Origin: Thermoplasma sp. Kam2015
GTDB taxonomy: Archaea > Thermoplasmatota > Thermoplasmata > Thermoplasmatales > Thermoplasmataceae
Assembly: GCF_003205235.1 (NCBI RefSeq)
Contig: NZ_QJSM01000026.1
Location: 1-64,000, forward strand
Length of the DNA stretch: 64,000 bases
Direction of reading: 5' to 3'
Position numbers and translations under genes: made by a program. Below, piece after piece: positions 16,252 through 26,751 of the stretch (position 1 is the stretch's first letter; every line of letters starts with the position of its first letter). The notes under the pieces are model-generated. The model was not told the origin of the DNA. It did no database searches and was given only the letters and a program-made list of their open reading frames with translations.

Positions 16252-17265
16252 ATGTATATATACGATTGGATGAGATCCAAGGCCTATCTTATTCCGAGTA
16301 GCTTAGCCGATCAGGCCATAAGGGATCTTATGGCATCTGGTAGGATCAGGAAGGATCTGAAGATCCGCAAGATCGGGGATTATGTTGCGGTTCCAATATT
16401 CGATGAGGATACCTCATACAATTTCGAATCAAAGTATCTGGACTTTGAAAGCAGAAAGTACGCCAATGTGAAAGATATGATAAGGGATATCCTTTCTAGG
16501 GAGTATAGATACACAGGGTATATACCTGAAAAATGGGTGAGGTATGGAAACAGCCTCTTCCTTACCAGACCCGTTGGAGAATGTGTCTTTGAAGTTATGA
16601 AGCGTGTTCTAGGTATAGATTCGATATACGTCTATCATGGAATCACCTCGGCAGAAAGGATACCGGTTGTTGAATTTCTATACAGAAAGAGAGGCGAAGT
16701 TCTTCATATAGAAAATGGCATAAGGTATCTCTTCGATCCGGAGAAGGTTATGTTCTCTCCTGGAAACACCAACGAAAGAACGAGGATGCGCCTTCTGAAA
16801 TTCCAGGATGAAAACGTGCTTGACATGTTCTGTGGCATAGGTTATTTCACTCTGCCCATTGCAAAATATGGCCAGCCGGAAAAAGTGTATGCCTGTGACA
16901 TAAATCCATCGGCAGTTCATTATCTGGAGGAGAATGCTAGAATTAACCGTGTGGAAGAGAAAATAATACCGATCATCGGAGATTCAAGAGTCTCATGTCC
17001 CAAGGGCCCATTTGATTCCATAATCATGGGTAATTTCAAATCTCTGATGTTTTTACCCGCAGCACTCAAGCGATCGAAGGAAAACACAAGAATAATACTC
17101 CACCATCTTGTATCCCAGGAAAATCTTAGCAGATATAGATACGATATAATGCACTACACATCCACGATAGGCTATCTTTCATCGGTGGAGGAGTCCCATA
17201 TTGTAAAGTCGTACGCACCTAAGATGTTCCATGTTTCAACCACGCTGAGGATACTCCGGATATGA
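16252..17265 (+). CDS. Trm5/TYW2-family tRNA methyl/aminocarboxypropyl transferase, Taw2-like
   Basis: The protein (about 337 residues from ATG 16252; the frame is open from 16177) has a class I SAM fold of the Met-10/Trm5 type: the family's basic SPGNTNERTRM loop (about 185-195), motif I VLDMFCGIGYFTLPIA and motif II YACDINPSAV. Motif IV reads IIMGNFKS, not the NLP of Trm5 m1G37 methylases, and is followed by IILHHLVSQ. That resembles TYW2/Taw2, which adds the 3-amino-3-carboxypropyl group in wyosine synthesis at tRNA-Phe G37. The Taw2 call is by motif only; a Trm5b-type methylase remains possible. The start is uncertain because the TATA-like sequence lies at about 16188. Confidence 0.7.
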   Translation: MYIYDWMRSKAYLIPSSLADQAIRDLMASGRIRKDLKIRKIGDYVAVPIFDEDTSYNFESKYLDFESRKYANVKDMIRDILSREYRYTGYIPEKWVRYGNSLFLTRPVGECVFEVMKRVLGIDSIYVYHGITSAERIPVVEFLYRKRGEVLHIENGIRYLFDPEKVMFSPGNTNERTRMRLLKFQDENVLDMFCGIGYFTLPIAKYGQPEKVYACDINPSAVHYLEENARINRVEEKIIPIIGDSRVSCPKGPFDSIIMGNFKSLMFLPAALKRSKENTRIILHHLVSQENLSRYRYDIMHYTSTIGYLSSVEESHIVKSYAPKMFHVSTTLRILRI

Positions 17266-17422
17266 ATTGCGCAAAAATAAGAGGGAAAACGCCCCATAAG
17301 ATATCAACAACCACATCATCTAAAAGAGATTAACACAAAAATAGATTTTGTCCACCGAACCGTCTTTCATCGATCCGGTATAGAATCTAGTGAGTTAACT
17401 GAATTTCAATTCCCTCTCCTGA

Positions 17423-17644
17423 TTATTTTGGTACTATTCTTACAACGTTGCTTCCTCTAACCACCACAGTACCAAGTTTCCTTGACACGTTCTCGCTGCT
17501 TTCGTCCACATCATCCAGTACCATATTCATGTACTCGTCAAATCCTGTGAGCACACCTTCAAGTACACGGTTATCCTTCAACAGCAAAGAAACCCTTTTG
17601 TTCACGCTTTCCTCAAGCATTTTCATTGGCATCATCAAGATCAT
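17423..17644 (-). CDS. Archaeal Sm-like protein (Lsm)
   Basis: About 73 residues forming one Sm fold: Sm1 (VSLLLKDNRVLEGVLTGFDEYMNMVLDDV) and Sm2 (GTVVVRGSNVVRI). Such proteins form heptameric RNA-binding rings. ATG 17644 is chosen over TTG 17656 because GGGGTGA lies just upstream of it. It is the last gene of the csl4 operon and follows the 54-residue gene by eight bases, linking it to RNA processing. Confidence 0.92.
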   Translation of the reverse strand: MILMMPMKMLEESVNKRVSLLLKDNRVLEGVLTGFDEYMNMVLDDVDESSENVSRKLGTVVVRGSNVVRIVPK

Positions 17645-17652
17645 TTCACCCC

Positions 17653-17817
17653 TCAATTGTATTCATCATCATCAAAGTTATCTTCGCGGCTCATTATGAC
17701 CTGTATCAGACCACGGAGTACCTCTTTAACATCATCCAGTTCCTTTCTCATATTTTTAACTTCCTTGTTGAGTGCCTCAACATCCTTTGCCTTATCATTA
17801 CCTGCGTATTTCATCAT
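17653..17817 (-). CDS. Small coiled-coil protein between csl4 and lsm
   Basis: About 54 residues from ATG 17817 (a longer 70-residue version from 17865 would overlap csl4). It has a heptad-like charged helix (AKDVEALNKEVKNMRKELDDVKEVLRGLIQVI) and an acidic tail (EDNFDDDEYN). The AAGGGGG before ATG 17817 is a Shine-Dalgarno sequence and supports the shorter form. No family is recognised. Its position suggests a role with the exosome or Lsm ring. Confidence 0.6.
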   Translation of the reverse strand: MMKYAGNDKAKDVEALNKEVKNMRKELDDVKEVLRGLIQVIMSREDNFDDDEYN

Positions 17818-17827
17818 CAAAACCCCC

Positions 17828-18442
17828 TTAATTTTGCCTGCGGGCCTCACTATGGCTGTTGCCATGGGTTATCCTGTTTTCGTAATTGAATATATCTACA
17901 TTGCCATAATCATCCGCTATCTTGCGTATCTCCGTGCGCTGACAGTTCTCACAGTACAGAGTTATATTCTTCTTCACGAGAGGTTGCCTGCATCTGGAAC
18001 ATACCGCACTTATAACTCCATAATGGTTGCCATTTATAGATATTTCCGGCATATCTCCAGTCCTCACCACATAACCTCTTATCAGGTCTCCCACAGAGAT
18101 GAAATCGGACTGTGGTCTCTTGGACATTCCAAAAGAAAGCTGCATCTCTTCATCAACTTCCTTCAGGCCTGTTCCTCTCTGGAAGACTCCAACAACCCTG
18201 ACTATGTATCTGTGCGAATCGTTCTTTATTACCTGCCCATACACAATATCGCCCTTTTTCAACGTGAACTCCTTTTTTTCGGTATCCACTGATATCATGA
18301 GATTTATATCATCCCTGATTATATTCCCGAATTTTGTTGCTACTATCTCACCGTTCTTTTCCTCAGTATTGCGTCCTGGCAGGTATTCCTCCGTAGTGGC
18401 TATTATGTCCCCAGGAAAAGCAACTTTCTTTTCTCCTTCCAT
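17828..18442 (-). CDS. csl4: Exosome RNA-binding subunit Csl4
   Basis: The 204-residue protein has the three Csl4 parts in order: an N-terminal barrel (VAFPGDIIATTEEYLPGRNT), an S1 domain (about residues 65-140, KKGDIVYGQVIKND...VGDLIRGYVVRTGD), and a zinc ribbon with CSRC and CENC (about 147-170). It caps the archaeal exosome and recruits RNA. Length is typical. It heads the csl4-54aa-lsm operon; a strong TTAAATATG element lies near 18503. Confidence 0.9.
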   Translation of the reverse strand: MEGEKKVAFPGDIIATTEEYLPGRNTEEKNGEIVATKFGNIIRDDINLMISVDTEKKEFTLKKGDIVYGQVIKNDSHRYIVRVVGVFQRGTGLKEVDEEMQLSFGMSKRPQSDFISVGDLIRGYVVRTGDMPEISINGNHYGVISAVCSRCRQPLVKKNITLYCENCQRTEIRKIADDYGNVDIFNYENRITHGNSHSEARRQN

Positions 18443-18665
18443 GGATATTCCTTTGTATACTTTGGCCTATGCGGCTATATCGACATATGATCATACATAT
18501 TTAAGTTTTTTTCCACTGAAAACGTAAGTATTCGCTCATTATATAACCGTTCACCATGCACCTGTATGGAGGTTAACCAGTTATATGGGGCCCATAATTC
18601 AATTTCATGATAATCCTTTCACTCTCAATAAAAGTTATATTATTTTTTAGCATATCCTGAATATT

Positions 18666-20188
<1,523 letters not shown>

Positions 20189-20198
20189 AAAGTACATC

Positions 20199-20957
20199 AT
20201 GACGCACTACGCATTCAAATTCGGTTATGAGGGTCAGTATTTTACAGGGTTCCAGAGAGGCAATGGTGAACACAGCATAGAGGATGCAATAATATACGTC
20301 CTCCGAGAAAATGACTTCGAATATGATATAAGAACTGCAGCAAGGACCGATCGCTACGTCTCGGCAGTTTCCAATGTTTTCACTCTAGAAACAGCGAGGG
20401 ATCCCGATTCAGTGGCCAATCTTATAAACTCAAAGGAAAAACACATCTTTGTGCATTCATATGCTATTGTTGCAGATAGCTTTAATCCAAGACACTGCAC
20501 ATACAAGATATACAGATATTATATCTTCGATGATATAGACTGCCTGGCTATGGAAAATGTTATCAGGAAATTCATAGGGACTCATGATTTTCGCAGTTTC
20601 GCAAGGGTAGACAGCAGAAGGACGATGAGAACGATACTCGATGCAAAATGTGTTGAAGAGGATAATCGCCAGTATCTTGAGTTTAAGGCCAGAAGTTTTC
20701 TCTGGAATCAGGTCAGAACCATGGTCGCATTTGCACAGGATAATGCTGAAACCGGAATTGATCCGTTTTCAATAGAGGGCAGATATCCTAGAGTTGCAAG
20801 ACCGAATAATCTGATACTCTGGGAAATATATTACGAAGGGCTGGAATTCAAAGGCGTAAGAAGGATGCCGAAGAAGATGCACGAACTCTATGAAGACAGC
20901 AACATAGACGCCATGCTGCTTGAAAACTTGATCCGGAAATTTGATCACGGCATCTAG
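20199..20957 (+). CDS. truA: tRNA pseudouridine synthase TruA
   Basis: 252 residues. The catalytic Asp lies in RTDRYVSAV (about residue 47), with FNPRHCTYKIYRYYI and the FIGTHDFRSFAR segment typical of TruA. It isomerises uridines at 38-40 of the anticodon arm. It is the last gene of a three-gene run with the winged-helix protein and Trm56-HD. Length is normal for archaea. Confidence 0.93.
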   Translation: MTHYAFKFGYEGQYFTGFQRGNGEHSIEDAIIYVLRENDFEYDIRTAARTDRYVSAVSNVFTLETARDPDSVANLINSKEKHIFVHSYAIVADSFNPRHCTYKIYRYYIFDDIDCLAMENVIRKFIGTHDFRSFARVDSRRTMRTILDAKCVEEDNRQYLEFKARSFLWNQVRTMVAFAQDNAETGIDPFSIEGRYPRVARPNNLILWEIYYEGLEFKGVRRMPKKMHELYEDSNIDAMLLENLIRKFDHGI

Positions 20958-20998
20958 ACTGATACAGTTTTATTAAGCCTATACATTTCCCTATCCAG

Positions 20999-22129
20999 AT
21001 GGATTACAGGCCCAAAGCTTATAGCATAATATTTGCCAGATCCCTTTACGCACTTAACTGGTTTGACATTGCACCAGCGCTGAAATACATATCAGCAGAT
21101 CTGCACATGAATGTCATACAGATAGGGTTGGCCACCACGTCATTCTATATAGGCCTGGCTCTTTTCCAGCTTGTGGGCGGATCTCTGGCGCATCGTATCG
21201 GGAATCTGGTCGTATCGGTAACTGGTCTTGGGATACTTGGCACATTCGGCATATTTTCTGGACTCTCCACAAACTTCGTTGAACTGTCTGTGTCCAGATT
21301 CATGGCTGGAGCCGGATCGGCCCTGTTCTTTTCGCCTGCACTTGGTATAATATCGGATATAGTACCGGTTGAAAGATACGGATCCTATGTGAGCGTTTAC
21401 AATGGAGCGTTCAGTTTCGGAGCCGGTACGGGCATATTTGCCTTTGGTTACCTCGACACGATCACCGGCTGGCGTCTGTCCCTCGTCATTGGCGGTCTGC
21501 TTCTCATTCTAGCGGATCTTGCTCTGTTCATACTGATGAGGAGAGAAAATCTGAAGAAGAGAAGGCCGATGAGCGATCTCATAGCTGCCGTGAAAAAACC
21601 TGCCCTCTGGATTCTTCCAGTTGTTACCGTTGGAAGTGCGATTTCCGAAACAATAATGGGACAGCTCTTTGTCTATTATCTAGAAGAGTACAGGCATTTC
21701 TCAGCGATAATTGCGTCCCTTGCTGGTTCGTTCTTCCTCTTTGTTGGGCTGCCTGGAGGTTTTATCTCTGCATTTATAATACGCAGGTACAGCAGGAAGG
21801 TGCAGGTGACGTCACTCTTCGTCCTGATGTCTCTCATATTCTTCTTTGTGCCCTTTGAGAGAAATCTGGCGGAGATATTGATCACACTTTTTGCATTCAG
21901 CGTACTTTCCATCTATGGATTTTCATATCTCTATATGGAGGCCAGCAACATAAACAGATCAGCCGTTTCCTTCTCGCTCTCAGTTGTGAATTTTGTTCAG
22001 ATGATGATAAGCTCTGCTGTACCGTATCTGTATACATATGCAATATACAGCGTATCCGTGAATACTGGATGGTATCTCCTTGGCGTAATTTCCCTTGTGC
22101 CTGCCCTCTTCATCGTAAAAATAAAGTGA
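20999..22129 (+). CDS. MFS transporter
   Basis: A 376-residue permease with about 12 hydrophobic segments and the MFS loop motif GGSLAHRIGN between helices 2 and 3. A second short basic linker (RRENLKKRRPMS, about residues 181-192) divides the halves. TTTTATTAAGCC at about 20969-20980 puts the promoter 25 bases before ATG 20999. Substrate unknown. It is not similar enough to the 3.3-4.5 kb MFS to call a recent duplicate. Confidence 0.85.
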   Translation: MDYRPKAYSIIFARSLYALNWFDIAPALKYISADLHMNVIQIGLATTSFYIGLALFQLVGGSLAHRIGNLVVSVTGLGILGTFGIFSGLSTNFVELSVSRFMAGAGSALFFSPALGIISDIVPVERYGSYVSVYNGAFSFGAGTGIFAFGYLDTITGWRLSLVIGGLLLILADLALFILMRRENLKKRRPMSDLIAAVKKPALWILPVVTVGSAISETIMGQLFVYYLEEYRHFSAIIASLAGSFFLFVGLPGGFISAFIIRRYSRKVQVTSLFVLMSLIFFFVPFERNLAEILITLFAFSVLSIYGFSYLYMEASNINRSAVSFSLSVVNFVQMMISSAVPYLYTYAIYSVSVNTGWYLLGVISLVPALFIVKIK

Positions 22130-22229
22130 ACCATCTTAAGGCGATCATGAAAATGGTAAATAAAGTGCCATTACGGTTAAACGGTCGGAGCTTCAGGCCG
22201 AAAAAATGACCAGATGGCCTGTATGATGC

Positions 22230-22247
22230 CCAAAATGATCAAAAAAA
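22230..22247 (-). terminator. T-rich terminator after the M20 peptidase gene
   Basis: Immediately after the M20 stop the minus strand reads TTTTTTTGATCATTTTGG, a T-run of the kind that ends archaeal transcripts. Confidence 0.45.
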
Positions 22248-23447
22248 TTATGATACGAGAACGTCTTCGAGTACGTCTCTGTCCATAAGTATATGCGAGA
22301 TCAGACAGAATTCATCTGGCTTGTGGGCGTTCTCCTCTATCGTCGTGAACCACACCACTGCTGGCATGCCAAGCCTCCTGAAAAATGCGGCGCATGTTCC
22401 TCCGCCGATGCCTATGGCCCTGGGTTCCTTTCCCCTCTTCTTCTTTATTGATTCCTTCAGTCTCGTCACAACTTCTGAATCTTCCGGAGTCTTCGCCGGT
22501 GCTTGTTCCTTCTGTATGAGTTCGTAAGTTATTCTGGCCTTGCTCTCCTTCTGAAAACTGCTTATGGCGCCATCTATCGTTTTCAGAACGTCATCAAGAT
22601 TGTACTCCGGCAGGACTCTGCAGTCAAAGTAAAAGACGTCTGTTCCAGGTATTGTATTGACGTTGTCCACATTCTTTTCATGTTTGGTGGGCTCAAAGGT
22701 AGAATATGGAACGTTGAAGAGATCGTCCCTTGCCGTGTATTTCTCATGAAGTATCTTATCGAGATCAAGCATGAATCTGGCACCTTCCCTGAAGGCGTTT
22801 ATGGCGTTTACAGGCATGCTCGCATGCCACTGCTTGCCCATCACGCTGAATTTTACCCAGAGGATGCTCTTCTCCGCCACCTCTATTGTCATACCATCCT
22901 CGCTTCCAGCGTCCGGCACTATTATAAGATCGGATTTGCCGAATATATTCTTGTCAAGAAGGTACTGTATTCCGTATTTGCTTCCCATCTCCTCATCAGC
23001 AACAAAAGCCACACCGAAGCCTATTTTGGACTTCAGATTCTTGACTTTCATATCTCTGAGGATAAGGAGCGCAGTGAACACAGCCTGACCATCATCCTCA
23101 GTTCCCCTTCCATACATCCTGTCTCCATCCACTGTCACGTCGAATGGCGGTTTTGTCCACAGTCCAGGATCGCCAACAGGAACAGTATCTATGTGAGCTA
23201 CAAGCCAGAGCGTTTTCTGTGCATTTCCTGTCCTCAGGACTATGTTTGACCTGATCTTTCCGTATTCATCCGTGGTATCATATCTCTTGTAATCACTATA
23301 ACCAAGCTCTTTCAATATCTTTTCCAATTCGTCTGCCCTGTTCTTTTCTCCTTCTCCACCGGAGGCTGGGGATATGGCCGGTATCCTTATAATTCTCCTA
23401 GCAACCTCAATTACAAAATCCCTATCTGGCATAGAAATGAGATCCAT
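22248..23447 (-). CDS. M20-family metallopeptidase/deacylase (ArgE/DapE/CPG2 type)
   Basis: About 399 residues with the M20 di-zinc pattern: AHIDTVPVG (first metal His-x-Asp), GRGTEDDGQ (bridging Asp), DEEMGS (general base Glu and ligand), VPDAGSEDG, and a C-terminal His in ENAHKPDE. A lid dimerisation domain lies between. Family members cleave peptides or deacylate amino acids; the precise substrate (dipeptide, N-acetyl- or succinyl-amino acid) is not decided by these motifs. ATG 23447 is preferred to GTG 23468 because the TATA-like AAAATTTTAAC lies at 23472-23482. Confidence 0.85.
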   Translation of the reverse strand: MDLISMPDRDFVIEVARRIIRIPAISPASGGEGEKNRADELEKILKELGYSDYKRYDTTDEYGKIRSNIVLRTGNAQKTLWLVAHIDTVPVGDPGLWTKPPFDVTVDGDRMYGRGTEDDGQAVFTALLILRDMKVKNLKSKIGFGVAFVADEEMGSKYGIQYLLDKNIFGKSDLIIVPDAGSEDGMTIEVAEKSILWVKFSVMGKQWHASMPVNAINAFREGARFMLDLDKILHEKYTARDDLFNVPYSTFEPTKHEKNVDNVNTIPGTDVFYFDCRVLPEYNLDDVLKTIDGAISSFQKESKARITYELIQKEQAPAKTPEDSEVVTRLKESIKKKRGKEPRAIGIGGGTCAAFFRRLGMPAVVWFTTIEENAHKPDEFCLISHILMDRDVLEDVLVS

Positions 23448-23508
23448 GTCGGAGTATATCGCTAACACGTTAAAATTTTCCCTGTCTTATCCGCATCGCA
23501 TGGATCTG

Positions 23509-23523
23509 ATATGTTTGACATAT
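23509..23523. promoter_or_regulatory. 15-bp palindrome upstream of the M20 gene
   Basis: ATATGT TTG ACATAT is a perfect inverted repeat about 35 bases upstream of the M20 TATA box. It may be an operator or activator site; this is inference from position only. Confidence 0.3.
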
Positions 23524-23707
23524 GCATCGCCACAGTGCCATTCAATCTGAAGAAGATGAACAATATGCATAGCAGCGATGTTGCCTGTCTGCATTGTTAT
23601 AACCGTAATAGAATATATATCATGAGATGCATCGTAATGAATCGAAGAAACATACCGATGAGAAGCCCTGCCACCGGCAAAGATTTAACATAGTATAAGT
23701 TGCCCTA

Positions 23708-24295
23708 ATGATGTTCCACAGACCAGAGTATGCATATATATACAGAGGCATAACAGTTATGGTCGCCTTCACAATAATGGTAGATATTCTGCAATCTCTG
23801 GTGCATATATATTTACCTCTTTCCAGCCTCAATTTCATAGTATTTTACATAAATACCTTTTCCCTGGGGATACTGTTTGCTCTCCTCATTACATATGGGT
23901 TTCTTGAGGGATCTACATCCATAAAAATATCTGCCATCTTTCTTCTGGCCTATTTTATAATGGACTATTCCAGGCCGCTGATCGTGCCTCATGCGGACGT
24001 AAGTTTTTCGGCTCTTTATGGTTTTTTACTGCTCTTTCTGCCCATAACCTCCAGAACACTTGCTCTGTTCTATTATCCGAATATGCTAACAAGATTTCTC
24101 ACGCTAATATTCTTCATAGCTGGTACGGCATCCGCACTGATAACCTTTCATGGACTCATATATATCCACCATCCTATGAAGCACATCCAATTCGAACTCC
24201 TGATGATGTATCTTATATTATCGCTCCTGTCATCTATTATGATATTTTGGTATGCGAAAAAGCATGCCCAGCATCAGTATGAGCCTGTGCAATGA
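23708..24295 (+). CDS. Six-segment membrane protein of unknown function
   Basis: 195 residues, nearly all hydrophobic, with about six membrane segments (for example 14-32, 40-63, 75-92, 100-120, 130-152, 163-183). A short basic, His-rich tail follows (KKHAQHQYEPVQ). No family motif recognised. ATG 23708 follows ATTTAACATAG by about 22 bases. It converges with the HAD gene nine bases downstream. Codon use is like its neighbours. Confidence 0.65.
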   Translation: MMFHRPEYAYIYRGITVMVAFTIMVDILQSLVHIYLPLSSLNFIVFYINTFSLGILFALLITYGFLEGSTSIKISAIFLLAYFIMDYSRPLIVPHADVSFSALYGFLLLFLPITSRTLALFYYPNMLTRFLTLIFFIAGTASALITFHGLIYIHHPMKHIQFELLMMYLILSLLSSIMIFWYAKKHAQHQYEPVQ

Positions 24296-24304
24296 TTTTT
24301 CGTT

Positions 24305-24943
24305 TCAGGCCTTTATATCATCCTTCAACATCTGGATTAGTTTTCTCATATCGTAGCCCAGTGGTATCTCACCATTGATGCCTCTGTTGCCTATCACGAA
24401 GGCCTTGGAAGAATTCTCATGGATCTTTCCGTTTTCCATCTGATCTCCGATCGATACAGTCTCATTCCTTGATATTTGAAGCCTCATCTGAAGATTCTGT
24501 ACTGCTATGTCTTTGTGCTCAGGTATGACTTGTATCCTACCATACGGTTCAACGAAGCCATGTTCATCTGTGCCTATGACGTTTGATATGTTGTAGTCCA
24601 ATTTCATACTCTCGCTCAGTATATCAAAAAGCCAGGATATACCTCCAGAAACAACAGCAGTTATCACACCTGAATTCCTGAGCGTTTCTATAACTTCCAT
24701 AACGCCTTCCCTGATCCTTATTTCACGTAGGATTTCCTTGATGTCATTCTTCGTCAATCTCGGATGCATCCTCAGCCATGCCATAACATCGCTTCTGAAA
24801 AACTCATCGTATGTAATGAAACCATTTTTATAAAGTCTGAAATTTCTGTGGTTGTCTGTTCGCAGGCGTCGATGAACATATTCCCAGCTGCTAGGCTCCT
24901 CCGTCAACGTGCCATCCATATCAAAAATGGCCAGTCTTATCAT
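24305..24943 (-). CDS. HAD-superfamily (SerB-like) phosphatase
   Basis: 212 residues with the HAD core: motif I DMDGTLT (residues 8-14) with the nucleophilic Asp, a helical cap of type IB, motif II VVSGG (about 95-99), a conserved Lys before GDQ, and motif IV GDQMENGKI, where the usual GDGxND is changed. It resembles phosphoserine phosphatase but the altered motif IV makes the substrate doubtful. It starts 12 bases after proS ends and is probably co-transcribed with it. Confidence 0.8.
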   Translation of the reverse strand: MIRLAIFDMDGTLTEEPSSWEYVHRRLRTDNHRNFRLYKNGFITYDEFFRSDVMAWLRMHPRLTKNDIKEILREIRIREGVMEVIETLRNSGVITAVVSGGISWLFDILSESMKLDYNISNVIGTDEHGFVEPYGRIQVIPEHKDIAVQNLQMRLQISRNETVSIGDQMENGKIHENSSKAFVIGNRGINGEIPLGYDMRKLIQMLKDDIKA

Positions 24944-24955
24944 CTGCCCTATCCT

Positions 24956-26344
24956 TCAATAAGATCTGGAAAAGACGGCCAATTTACCTTCCTTACCGCA
25001 CACCACACATTTGCCGGTCTCCTTTGCGTCAACCATGAACCCGAGTGCGGATTTCTCTGTCTTCGCTTCTATGCTGTCTGAACATTCCTTAGAACCACAC
25101 CAGAACGCTGTTATAAGACCGTCCCTATTGAATTCTTCAATACTGGAGGCCTTAAACACATGCTCATTGAACTGCCTTTTCGCATCGTCCATCATCTTCT
25201 CTCTTATCCTTATGAGCGTGTCCGGTATCTCGTATATGAGTTTCGATCTGTCTATTGTTATCTTACCAGGAATGTTCCGCATGGATAATGTGACAGTCTT
25301 ATTTTTGACCTCTCTCTCCCCTATCTCTATCCTGAGGGGGACTCCTCTCATCTCCCAGTCATTGAATTTATAACCCGGGGTGAAGTTTTCTCTATCGTCA
25401 ACCTTCACACGAACGTTTATGCTGTTCAGGGTGTTCTCAATATCCCTGGCATATTCCATTACTCCATCACCGGGGATCGGAACTATTATTACCTGTATAG
25501 GCGCCACGTCAGGCGGAAGTATGAGACCTTTATCATCTCCATGTATGCCTATGATGGCGGCCAGCAACCTCTCGCTCATACCATAGGTTGTCTGATGAGC
25601 ATAATCGAATGTTCCGTCTTCCTTGAGATATTTTATGTCATAGTTCTTCGAAAAGTTTGTGCCGTACTGGTGTATCGTACCTATCTGCAGCGATCTGCCT
25701 GAGGGGAGAATGGTATCAAAAGCGATGGTATACATGGCTCCTGGGAACTTATCCCAGTCTGGCCTCTGATCATAGAAGTACGGGAGACAAAGCTGGGCGG
25801 ATATTTCCCTCCATATCTCCTTGTACTGATCCATCTGCGCTTCAGCATCCTCGTAGGTCGCATGGGCAGTATGAGCCTCAAAGAAGTGTATTTCCCTTAT
25901 CCTTATGAAGGAACGCGTATGCTTGGTCTCATACCTGTAGACGCTGACTATCTGGTATATTTTCAGCGGAAGATCAGCATGAGATCTGACCCAAAGTGAG
26001 AACATTGGATACATCGCAGATTCGCTTGTGGGACGCAACGCAAGTTCCTCCTCAAGGTTCTCCTTGCCTCCTTTGGTGACCCAGTAAATCTCATTTTCGA
26101 AACCCCTTATGTGTTCAAACTCAACCTCAAGCATGCTGCGGCCTATGAGAACTGGAAAGTTAACCTCTTGAAAATTCCTCTTATCCACCGCCTTTCTAAC
26201 TATTGAATCGATCAGACTCATTATTTTCCAGCCATAGGGAAGCCACACATTCATTCCCTTCACTGGGTACCTTTTATCGCTAAGTCCCGCAAGTGTGATT
26301 ATCTCGTTATACCATTCGCTGAAGTTATCCTTCTTGTTCTCCAT
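24956..26344 (-). CDS. proS: Prolyl-tRNA synthetase
   Basis: A 462-residue class II synthetase of the archaeal/eukaryote-like type. It has RPTSESAMYPMFSLWVRS in the active site, RSFIRIREIHFFEAHTAHAT as motif 2, QTTYGMSERLLAAIIG near motif 3, an anticodon-binding domain (PIQVIIVPIP...), and a C-terminal zinc-binding domain with CGSKEC and CVVC ending in the conserved SRSY. ATTTAAATATCG about 25 bases ahead of ATG 26344 indicates leaderless transcription. Confidence 0.95.
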   Translation of the reverse strand: MENKKDNFSEWYNEIITLAGLSDKRYPVKGMNVWLPYGWKIMSLIDSIVRKAVDKRNFQEVNFPVLIGRSMLEVEFEHIRGFENEIYWVTKGGKENLEEELALRPTSESAMYPMFSLWVRSHADLPLKIYQIVSVYRYETKHTRSFIRIREIHFFEAHTAHATYEDAEAQMDQYKEIWREISAQLCLPYFYDQRPDWDKFPGAMYTIAFDTILPSGRSLQIGTIHQYGTNFSKNYDIKYLKEDGTFDYAHQTTYGMSERLLAAIIGIHGDDKGLILPPDVAPIQVIIVPIPGDGVMEYARDIENTLNSINVRVKVDDRENFTPGYKFNDWEMRGVPLRIEIGEREVKNKTVTLSMRNIPGKITIDRSKLIYEIPDTLIRIREKMMDDAKRQFNEHVFKASSIEEFNRDGLITAFWCGSKECSDSIEAKTEKSALGFMVDAKETGKCVVCGKEGKLAVFSRSY

Positions 26345-26406
26345 TTTGCTTAGAATTTAAGAACGATATTTAAATTTCTTTGTCTCTTCATATTGTGTTT
26401 CCGCAA

Positions 26407-26751
26407 TCATTTCTCCATCCTAAATTCTTCTATGACTGCACCAGGCCCAAATTTTACATAGAAACCCAGGGAATTCTTTTCGTTCTTTATAACGACATGT
26501 CTTCCGTCTCGATAATTTCCATTTATTCTTAGTTCATCTATTTTATTAATTGGAGTATTCTGCAATGCCTTCTCGATCATGTTTCTGAACTCGGCAGCAC
26601 ATATGTCGCAGCAGAAGAACAGATCCTCACCGAGTATCTCCTCGTGATGATCGCCCCATGTTGCTCCGCAAAGCGCACAACCGGTGGCCTTGCTACCGGC
26701 CCTGGCTCCGTTGACGATTATATTCAAATCATTCACCCCAAGCGGCTTCAA
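26407..26751 (-). CDS. Small zinc-binding protein (Ta0938-like)
   Basis: 114 residues with a putative zinc site from CALC (about residues 25-28) and FCCDIC (about 46-51), the latter within a helical region. It then has a beta-rich C-terminal half. From memory it resembles the Thermoplasma protein Ta0938, a structurally solved but functionally unknown Zn-binding family; this identification was not checked. Its start overlaps the end of the PqqC/TenA-like gene by 23 bases, so the two are co-transcribed and probably act together. Confidence 0.7.
   Translation of the reverse strand: MKPLGVNDLNIIVNGARAGSKATGCALCGATWGDHHEEILGEDLFFCCDICAAEFRNMIEKALQNTPINKIDELRINGNYRDGRHVVIKNEKNSLGFYVKFGPGAVIEEFRMEK

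Noticed and set aside
23511-23693. Plus-strand 60-residue frame between the M20 gene and the membrane protein
   Set aside because: Composition is not protein-like; the region is better explained as two divergent promoters and a palindrome.
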